Origin: Chrysaora quinquecirrha
Lineage: Eukaryota; Cnidaria; Scyphozoa; Semaeostomeae; Pelagiidae
DNA length: 64,000 nt
Direction of reading: 5' to 3'
Assembly: GCA_014526335.1 (NCBI GenBank)
Contig: JACTAT010000219.1
Location: 252,943 to 316,942 of the forward strand
The position numbers and the translations under genes are program-made. Shown piece after piece: positions 57,401-64,000 of this stretch; position 1 is the stretch's first letter; each line of letters begins with the position of its first letter. Under the pieces are notes generated by a model. It saw nothing but the letters and a program-made list of their open reading frames with translations, was not told where the DNA came from and made no database searches.

Positions 57401-57904
57401 CACAGTAGTGATTGTCCACCACAGTACGGAGAAACTACCACCACATCAAGCATAATAACCCACCACAGTAGTGATTGTCCACCACAGTACGGAGAAACTA
57501 CCACCACATCAAGCATAATAACCCACCACAGTAGTGATTGTCCACCACAGTACGGAGAAACTACCACCACATCAAGCATAATAATCCACCACAGTAGTGA
57601 TTATCCACCACAGTGCGCAGAAACTACCACCACAGTTCGCAGAAAGTACCACCACAGTAGTGATTATCTACCACAGTAGTGATTATAGATTCGCTAGCGT
57701 GAATTCATAATATGGAAAATATAGATGACGAAAAGAATTTTGTATAAGTCTTTTTAATTTCTGACTTATCATTCTTTGTGTTTACTTTATCAAGGATGCA
57801 TGGTTTGGTGAAAAATAAGAATGTCTTTTTGTATGACTTTCTTGAAGTAATGGACCCTTTGACTCTTAGTGGAAATGAATTCATTGAAAGAAATAGTATG
57901 TTTG
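54496..57904 (+). CDS. unrecognised gene, at least three exons, continues beyond the window
   Basis: Three exons with good splice signals and compatible phases are seen: 55098-55328, 56634-56716, 57795-57904. They read NLTLSGRLKMDLLSSGDETV, CLMLIFHTCKDDPENTY, FKKFRRKMIFLLIDLIQ, AAHVEYTVLLQHIVDNAGQP, and KNVFLYDFLEVMDPLTLSGN. This looks like an alpha-helical, soluble, HEAT-like protein; no motif allows a name. A 47-nt stretch, 54496-54542 (LFWGERGIESAMLQ), may be an earlier exon in the right phase, with low confidence. No start codon was fixed. The last exon ends in phase 1, so the gene goes on past 64000, with the hAT element in its next intron. Human SCYL3 neighbours FIRRM (C1orf112), but I could not align these exons to it. 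Confidence 0.5.
55404..56566. mobile_element. composite foldback element with tandem core
   Basis: The outer arms begin GGCAACGTTACGTTACATAT and end in the exact inverse at 56566, each with three TATAGGGACGTTACA units. Next inward is CTATCAAAATCACTGCAACG (left) and its inverse. The left arm then has about 115-bp modules in direct repeat (near 55561, 55676, 55794, 55910; ACGAGAGGCAATCACTTCC). The core (about 55930-56260) is about six copies of a 54-bp unit with GGGACGGTAGWGAGGTAACC. The right arm has one inverted module. It lies in the intron between exons 55098-55328 and 56634-56716. No protein is encoded. Confidence 0.9.
57255..57690. repeat. minisatellite, 63-bp unit
   Basis: Units of 63 bp (ACCACCACATCAAGCATAAT, AACCCACCACAGTAGTGATT, GTCCACCACAGTACGGAGAA) recur about five times with decayed edges. 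Because 63 is a multiple of three, the minus strand has a false open frame repeating a 21-residue unit (LDVVVVSPYCGGQSLLWWVI). Confidence 0.92.
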
Positions 57905-57932
57905 GTAAGTATTTAAGTTGTGATGCCTCATT

Positions 57933-58299
57933 TACACTCTTTTTTTATAAGAACAATTTTATAAGAACAAGAGCCTGGAATTGGCCCAGATTTTAAGAAC
58001 AAATTAAGAACAAGCTGAGGCTGGCCTTTTCAAAAGCCGTAAGAATATCAGCTAAACATGTAAGTACGATAGTTCGACTGAACGTAAAAAGCAAACAAAC
58101 AAAGAAATAGACAAGAATGCTGCATTTTGGCACAAACCTATTACCACCCTAGGCATTCAATGAAAAATATAGCTTTCTTAGTAACCAAGGAATTAAGAAC
58201 AGATTAAGAACATTTAAGGCTCAAAAACGGCAAAGATTTAAGAACAGCCAGCCTCGATCAAAATTTATAAAAAAAGAGTTCTTATAAAAAAAGAGTGTA
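57933..58299. mobile_element. MITE, TACACTCTTTTTTT family, copy 2
   Basis: TACACTCTTTTTTTATAAG at the left and CTTATAAAAAAAGAGTGTA at the right bound 367 bp, with TA borders as in the 30987 copy. It starts 29 bp after the donor of the last visible exon. Confidence 0.8.
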
Positions 58300-58559
58300 C
58301 ACAAGAAATACTGAATGTGTTAATGAATACAATAAGGAAGTTTTTTCTGACTATTGGGACACCCACAATCAAAGTGATGAATTAAAAATGATCTCAAGTG
58401 TTCGAAAGAAACTATAAAGTGACCCTCATATATACACCTTTTCAACTTAGTGCCTCATTGTAAAGAAATTTTAATATTTTGCCACAGAAACATATTGACG
58501 TCAGTTTCATATTTAGCAGCCTTTAGTGTTTCGATAGAAATAGTAGTCAACTCAGTTGA

Positions 58560-58840
58560 GGCATATTTTCACGATTCTAGTCCTTACGATGTTAATTTTG
58601 TAGCGATTAAAAGTTTGTAAATCTTTAAGCGATTTGATAGAGAAAAATGACCCAAGGTTTAAAATTTTACTCAAAGTTTTTTACATGGTCAAATCCTTTA
58701 TAAATGTTCAAACTTCCCATCACTATAAGATCAACATTTTAAGGAAAAGAAGCTCAAGTTCAAGTGGAAAGTTCAAGTGTCGAATCTGAATCTGGGGTCA
58801 AAATTTTTGTACAAACAAGTTTTCGTAATGTTGAAAACGT
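58560..58840. repeat. diverged relative of the 49446 foldback
   Basis: ATTCTAGTCCTTACGATGTT, TTGTAGCGATTAAAAG and GGTCAAATCCTTTATAAATG correspond in order to 49556-49690. The ends are decayed. Confidence 0.6.
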
Positions 58841-58900
58841 GTATTGGGCACTGAGTTAACTTTCCATGTTAACTGCATATGCATACGAAGTAAAGCCAGG

Positions 58901-59241
58901 CTTATGTCGACATCGCGCACAGTCACTGCTAATTTTTTGGAACTAATCAATCGCGATTGACCTGTCGACATAAGTGCTCTGACAACTAGTTCCTTTTTGC
59001 GGTAACTAATCGGCGAACAGTTCCAGAAAGCTGGGCATGTTCTACTTCTGCGATTAGTTGACAACTGATTCCCGTCAGTAGCAGACAATAGGAGCGCTCT
59101 TGCGACCGCGATCAACTGTATTCCATAAGTTCTGACTTGTTGTTGATATGTCGACGTAAATTAGCAGTTACAACAAGTTAGCGTTTGTTCTGTCGTATCG
59201 TAAGGCCTGGCAGTTCTGACTGTGCGCAATGTCGACATAAG
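58901..59241. mobile_element. MITE, CTTATGTCGACAT ends
   Basis: CTTATGTCGACAT followed by GCGCACAGTCA at the left is inverted as TGACTGTGCGC and ATGTCGACATAAG at the right. It spans 341 bp and contains further GTCGACATAAG and TGTCGACGTAA words. It abuts the next element at 59246. Confidence 0.82.
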
Positions 59242-59245
59242 CTTC

Positions 59246-59623
59246 GGCTACACGTGCGACTTTTGCTTGAAATGGTGACGTGACACTCCTGAAAATGTCC
59301 TGTCATGAAAAATCCTGAGGTGGCTACAGGGTGCGACAGAAGTTCTGCGACAATCAACTTGCGTGATGAGAAGAATGGGTCCTAAAAGGCGCGAAAACAA
59401 TGCAATGTGTTGCGTCGCCAATGCCAAAAAACCTGCTACACGCTGCGACATTACTGGAGAAAAGCAAAAGCACGTGGCGATAAGTTCAAAAAAGCAATTT
59501 TCTGTGACGGTATTTCCTAGGGCATACACGTGCGACTCTCAGTTTTTTCGGGCGCGGCGACAATTTTTGAACATGTTCTGTCCCCATTTCAACCCATTTC
59601 AAGCAAAATTTCACACGTGTAGC
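59246..59623. mobile_element. GGCTACACGTGCGAC element, interrupted by the hAT insertion
   Basis: The left end GGCTACACGTGCGACTTTTG pairs with the inverse CAAAATTTCACACGTGTAGC at 59604-59623. The last bases of that right end are the hAT target duplication, so the hAT element inserted inside this terminal repeat. Another copy is at 4124-4665. Confidence 0.8.
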
Positions 59624-59975
59624 CAGTGGCGGCGCCAGCCCCAAAAAAGTGGGGGATTTTCAGGGACGGATTTAACAGACAATGACTGGGGGGGTGCCAG
59701 GCTGAAAAAGTCAAAAATTTTTTTGAGGGACACGCCCTTTACTTTGGCGGAAAAGGCGGGCAACGCCCTTTTTAATATTTTTTCTAGTTAAAAATCGGTT
59801 ACAAAATCATAGTTTTTTGGAAAGGAATGTAGACATTCGCCACCCTCCCAATCAGGAAATATCAATTACACTCAGAAAATGATGGAAACACCCATTGCCC
59901 ATTTTTTACATTTATTTTCGCAAATATAATTTCGCTAATGTTCGCTTTATGTAACAGCAATTTCAAATATTGATG

Positions 59976-60293
59976 TCAAACTTTAATTCTTCTTGCTTTC
60001 AATTTCGACCATTTATCAGCAAGCTTATTAACGTCTATGTTGTCAACTACATCACTTTCACAAGCAATGATCATGAGGTTATTCAGTCGATGATCAGTCA
60101 TTTTTGACCGCAAATAGGTCTTCAGCAACTTGAGCCTTGAAAAAGAGCGCTCATTACTAGCTACGGACACTGGCGCAGTCAGGGCAATTTGATAAGCTTT
60201 TGCAAGATGTGGATACAGATGCCTTTTGCCAACAAATGCTTTTGCTGCATCACAGATTGAATTCGAACTTGTTTTCTTGATATCATTTCTCAT
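59976..60293 (-). CDS. hAT transposase, C-terminal dimerisation part (separate frame)
   Basis: A 105-codon frame continues the transposase after the end of the main reading frame and overlaps it by four bases (ATGA). HLAKAYQIALTAPVSVASNE, RSFSRLKLLKTYLRSKM and RLNNLMIIACESDVVDNID are the classic hAT C-terminal dimerisation block, including the RSFS motif. In related proteins this block is fused to the main domain, so the separation most likely reflects a one-base indel at about 60290. Stop-start reinitiation across the ATGA overlap cannot be excluded. It is needed for multimer formation and activity in known hAT transposases. Confidence 0.88.
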   Translation of the reverse strand: MRNDIKKTSSNSICDAAKAFVGKRHLYPHLAKAYQIALTAPVSVASNERSFSRLKLLKTYLRSKMTDHRLNNLMIIACESDVVDNIDVNKLADKWSKLKARRIKV

Positions 60294-62956
60294 GTATCTG
60301 ATGTCAAGAAAAGAAGGTCTGGATCTTTGAGATCGATGGGAAATATTTTACATAGGATATCGCAGTCATCTTTTGTAGCTTCGTGAATTAGCTTTGGATG
60401 GAGGCATCTAAGATGACCAAACGACTCATCTAATCCCTTCTCGATATCTTTGTATTCCCTTATTAGTCGGTCAATGACCTTAAACATGTCGATGCGGTAA
60501 TAATCTTTAAAACAGTGGAAAATGGCATTGTCTGCATTCTCCTCAAATGTCGATGGAACTCTTCTGGGTCTGTGTCGTTTAGCGTACTCTGCTTCTGGAT
60601 CGATTCCATATTGGTGAGAGTGAGCGAGGGCTATAGCTATAACTCCATCAATTGCCTCTTCATCCTTTCGAATGCCCTCAAGTGACTCAGCTGTTTGCCT
60701 TATTAAGTCAATACCATTTACTATATCGAACTCAATCTCTTGCACTTCCATCACCTCTTGTTTCAGTGCAAGCATGATATTCTTGAAGAAAATTAAACTT
60801 AGGGCAAATTCAAATGACTTCAGTTTCCCTAATAGGTTATTCACAGTAAGGCCTGCATCACGATCACACTTGTTCCAGGATCGCATTTCTTCCAGCAGAT
60901 GAATCAAACGTTCATAGCATGACCAAACAGCTCTTATAGCCTCAGCTCTTCCTGTCCACCGTGTTTGTGACAAGCTTTTTAGCAACAATGCACCCTGTAG
61001 CTCCATTATATCATCATTGTACCTTTCAAAACGAGAGGTGCTTTTGGTCATGAAGTTGTACAATTGTTGCAGTGTAGAAAAAAAATCATCTGCCAGACGG
61101 GACTCACTACAAGCATGCTCTACACAAAGATTAGATTTATGTTCAAGGCATGGAATGTAAGGAATTTTTCTTTGTAGATGTTCACTTAGTTTAGCTTGAG
61201 CACCTTTGTAGATACCAGACATGGAAGCAGTGGTATCGTAGCACTGGAAGCGCACTCCACTTGTCGGCAAATTTAGCTCATTTATGCACTTGATTACCAT
61301 CCTTGCCGAACCATCTCCAGTCTCTTCTGGTAGCGTTGTGATGTTGAGCAGACGCTCGTTAACCTGAAAATCTTCAGTTACATACCGTATAATCAAAGAC
61401 ATCTGATCCTTGTGACTTACGTCTGGTGTCGTATTAGCCATTACAGAAAAACTGCTCACATTCTTGATCTTTTCGCAAATATCATCACGAGCTGTAGAAG
61501 CTAGAAGGTCGATGAAGTCATTCTGTGAGGTCTTGCTTAGGTAGGCGACTTTATATTTTCTCATATTTGTACTGTAAATCCATTCATTGAGAAAAGGAAC
61601 CCATCTAGACAAGAGTGCAACAGTTTGCTGATAGTTTCCTTGTGAGTCATCTCCTCTTCCACGGAAAGCAAGGGCTTGTCTCCCAAGGTGTTTGCAGACA
61701 TCAAGCAGCAATGCTATCACTCTTCTGTTTTCTAATCGGTCCTTTTCTTCTTGAACAAGGCGATCTCTGTTTGCCTTACTAAGTGAAAAATCAATTTGTC
61801 GTTCGGTGACTCTCAGATTGTCCATTTTCTCCACACATGCTAGATGAGCTTCACTTCTAAAATGGCCCAGCAGCTTCCCTGGCTTTTTTGTACCGCGACT
61901 TCTCATCTTTTCCCAAGCATTTATGCCATCTTTTGACCAGGAACTTTCGGCTTTCGAGCAACCAACTCCGTCCCCAAACAAGCTACAGGCAAAGCAAAAC
62001 GCCTTTTGAAGCTTAAGGCTATACTCAATTAACGGGAATTCCTTGTACCACTTCGAACTAAACGAGTTCTGTTTCCCTTTCGGAATAGTACTATTCTTGG
62101 GAAATGACAGCATCATTGGCTGAAAAGGTCCTTGCTCAATCAAATATAGCTTTTGACCTGTAGTTAGTATTTTATCATGCCTATCGGCAGGATCATGACC
62201 AATTAGAGGTGGTGTAACTATGTTGTCATTGTCAGAAATCTGCCTTTTTGAGTCCTCCATAAGTGAGAGATGGTGATTGCAAGCATCCGTCAACTCCTTT
62301 GAAATTTCACAAAGATTTTTGCCAAACTCTTTGATATCGGCTGAATGAAGAATTTCTTCTGGATTCTCCTGAAATTTCTCGTTTAAATCACAGCCTTTTT
62401 TAAGCATGTTGGTCGCATTTGAGAGGAGCGCTGAAATGATTGTTTCTGATTCTTTTATGTTGCTTGCTCCATTGGTACTTGTAGAATGAGAGTCTGAGTC
62501 TTCCTCTTCCACAAACTCTTTTCTTACATTTACATCATTTACATCATTTTTTTCATTTTCTTCCTTTCTTAACCTCTTCTTTCCCCTGTCGCATTCAGTT
62601 TCGAAATCAACATTTTCAGACTCTTCCACTTGTTTCCTTTTGTTACAGCTATCAAGGGAGCAATGTTTGATCGAGCCTTGTTCTTCGTCGGCATTGACTA
62701 GAGCTGAAGAATGCACAGTGTTTGAAATATTCTCCTCTTTTTCTTTCATCTCGACATCGCCACAACTTTTTCCTCGTTTCGCGGCCTCGAATGGGTTTTT
62801 TGCAGCACCTTCTACCTCATATCTTATTCCTTTGTGCATGCGTTTCATATCAGCATGATAAATTGAGTTGTGCTTACCCCTATAGTCAAACTCGAAGACT
62901 GATCCACATTCTAAACATTTGACGTTGTAACGATTTTTTCGCTTTTTAGGTGGCAT
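60290..62956 (-). CDS. hAT transposase main part, C2H2-like and TTF-type zinc fingers, DUF4371 core
   Basis: The frame is open from 63109, but MPPKKRKNR at 62956 is the likely start; the 51 upstream codons read as hydrophobic, non-conserved sequence. From that start it gives 888 residues. Order: nuclear-localisation-like PPKKRK; a zinc-finger CLECGSVF with H..H in HNSIYHADMKRMH (about 14-40); an acidic linker; a TTF-type finger (about 300-375: KWYKEFPLIEY, KAFCFACSLFG, GHFRSEAHLACVEKM); a DUF4371/RNase H-like core (FSVMANTTPDVSHKDQMSLI; CYDTTASMSGIYKGAQ, about 570; CLEHKSNLCVEHAC; LSQTRWTGRAEAIRAVW). ZMYM1-like animal proteins and transposons share this layout. Few lesions are seen besides the final frameshift, so it is a young copy. 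Confidence 0.93.
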   Translation of the reverse strand: MPPKKRKNRYNVKCLECGSVFEFDYRGKHNSIYHADMKRMHKGIRYEVEGAAKNPFEAAKRGKSCGDVEMKEKEENISNTVHSSALVNADEEQGSIKHCSLDSCNKRKQVEESENVDFETECDRGKKRLRKEENEKNDVNDVNVRKEFVEEEDSDSHSTSTNGASNIKESETIISALLSNATNMLKKGCDLNEKFQENPEEILHSADIKEFGKNLCEISKELTDACNHHLSLMEDSKRQISDNDNIVTPPLIGHDPADRHDKILTTGQKLYLIEQGPFQPMMLSFPKNSTIPKGKQNSFSSKWYKEFPLIEYSLKLQKAFCFACSLFGDGVGCSKAESSWSKDGINAWEKMRSRGTKKPGKLLGHFRSEAHLACVEKMDNLRVTERQIDFSLSKANRDRLVQEEKDRLENRRVIALLLDVCKHLGRQALAFRGRGDDSQGNYQQTVALLSRWVPFLNEWIYSTNMRKYKVAYLSKTSQNDFIDLLASTARDDICEKIKNVSSFSVMANTTPDVSHKDQMSLIIRYVTEDFQVNERLLNITTLPEETGDGSARMVIKCINELNLPTSGVRFQCYDTTASMSGIYKGAQAKLSEHLQRKIPYIPCLEHKSNLCVEHACSESRLADDFFSTLQQLYNFMTKSTSRFERYNDDIMELQGALLLKSLSQTRWTGRAEAIRAVWSCYERLIHLLEEMRSWNKCDRDAGLTVNNLLGKLKSFEFALSLIFFKNIMLALKQEVMEVQEIEFDIVNGIDLIRQTAESLEGIRKDEEAIDGVIAIALAHSHQYGIDPEAEYAKRHRPRRVPSTFEENADNAIFHCFKDYYRIDMFKVIDRLIREYKDIEKGLDESFGHLRCLHPKLIHEATKDDCDILCKIFPIDLKDPDLLFLTSDT

Positions 62957-64000
62957 ATTTTCATATGACCAAAACTGAAACCAAATATGAACGACTAAGT
63001 GTATCACAGTACAGATTAAATAAACGACTAACGACCTCAATACCTCACCATCACCAGGGCTTGCCTTTCTTGTGTAGACGTGCAGTTTAAGAACAAATTT
63101 CGAAATCAAACTCCAGATTTAGATTTTCGTGTAGGCCTGTGTTATGTGATGACTAGAAATAAAACTTTCTGGAACGCGTGAAATGAAATGCTGAAAAAAG
63201 TTGGTTGACCTCGAGGTCATATCTATTGTTTGAAATAAAATCATTTGTCTGGGAGTTTGTGTCGTGTCATAAAACAAAAGGCTGCTTATGCTTAGATGAT
63301 GCGGAAGCCAATAATGCAGAGATAGAGTTTTCAGAACGGAAACGATGATAAGGAATGGAGTCTCTTCGGTTTCATTTTCTTGAAAAATATTGACAGAGAT
63401 GGGAAGGAAAGCTAGTGTCAGAGAATCAGAATAGAAAAATTCAATGCTTCGGGAGTCAACTAACTACAAATGATTTCAAAAAATATTTTTTACCGAATAA
63501 GACTAAAGTTTACCGAATAACACTAGAACATTGGGGGGGTGTCACACCCCCCACACCCCCCGGTATGTCCGTCCCTGGTATTAGAACAACACAAAAACCT
63601 TTACAGAAACATAAGAAATGGGTATAGTTACGAGAGTCAATCTCAGCAAAAATGTTTTGAAACAACACCCGTTGATAGCAGCGTTGAACGTCGGAAAACG
63701 TCGGAGAATTCGCTTCCAAGATGGGAATTCATGGTAGACACCCTAATGCTCTTTGAATTTTAAGCTGATATATGATTTCAAATATGGAAGTTTTACATGT
63801 CCAACAGAATCGTGACCTGACTTTCTTCCAGCCTTTCTTTTTCTGTTCTTACATTGAAATAATCTTGTGACACAATTCACAGAACGTGGGCCTACCCCCC
63901 GATTTTCTCATCGGATTTGCATGAATATCAGAGACCATCTTTCTGAAAAAGTGGGGGGGACTAGCCCCCATTCCCCCCCCCTGGCGCCGCCACTGCGTGT

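Larger units (their letters stand above)
59624..63995. mobile_element. complete hAT transposon with 8-bp target duplication
   Basis: Perfect 15-bp inverted ends CAGTGGCGGCGCCAG (59624-59638) and CTGGCGCCGCCACTG (63981-63995) bound 4372 bp. The left flank is CGTGTAGC (59616-59623). The right flank after 63995 reads CGTGT, the first five bases of the same octamer, before the window ends. An 8-bp duplication and CAGTG ends define the hAT superfamily. The element carries a transposase on the minus strand, split by one frameshift. Confidence 0.95.

Noticed and set aside
57349..57579. Repetitive protein on the minus strand
   Set aside because: It is a 63-bp minisatellite whose unit happens to be a multiple of three.

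Overview
The window is eukaryotic nuclear DNA from an animal. Genes are split into many short exons with GT..AG boundaries, introns run from under 100 bp to several kb, the DNA is AT-rich, and the proteins read clearly as metazoan families: TMCO1, PTGR3/ZADH2, delta-tubulin, Rab geranylgeranyltransferase beta, a Bar-like homeodomain, a TRAF protein and SCYL3. The dense small transposons and tRNA-derived SINEs would suit a marine invertebrate, perhaps a sponge or cnidarian, but the sequence alone does not fix the phylum. There is one assembly gap (500 N, 8039-8538).

Layout, left to right: the 3' exons of an unrecognised gene (11-836, +, frame broken); TMCO1 (1253-6146, +, 7 exons, complete); the 5' half of PTGR3/ZADH2 (7110-7960, +), cut off by the gap; TUBD1 (8837-12679, -, 4 exons, complete) head-to-head with RABGGTB (12936-21141, +, complete, first exon coding only Met); a Bar-like homeobox gene (22234-24924, -) with an apparent one-base frameshift just upstream of homeodomain Phe8; a gene-poor stretch at 25-32 kb dominated by two inverted tetranucleotide arrays; a TRAF gene (32706-36074, +, RING exon not found) whose 3' end is partly duplicated in tandem; SCYL3 (37689-53732, +, 16 exons, complete); three exons of an unrecognised gene (55098-57904, +, continuing out of the window); and a complete hAT transposon (59624-63995) with a C2H2/TTF-finger transposase on the minus strand.

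The genes form no operon or pathway. They are housekeeping or signalling genes: ER calcium leak (TMCO1), Rab prenylation (RABGGTB), centriole triplets (TUBD1), Golgi/cell-edge scaffold (SCYL3), receptor signalling (TRAF) and transcription (homeobox). The only regulatory coupling suggested by layout is the 256-bp shared promoter between TUBD1 and RABGGTB.

Most of the unusual content is repetitive. At least ten families of short inverted-repeat elements are visible by their ends, some with target-site duplications (TA, 8 bp or 9 bp). There are also three or four tRNA-derived SINE families, two minisatellites, a 1.16-kb composite foldback with an internal tandem core, and a nested insertion in which the hAT element landed in the terminal repeat of another element. 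I see no CRISPR array, prokaryotic system or viral genome. No wholly new enzymatic system is evident; the best candidates for novelty are the composite foldback, the inverted TTAG/CTAA arrays and the unidentified transposon families.
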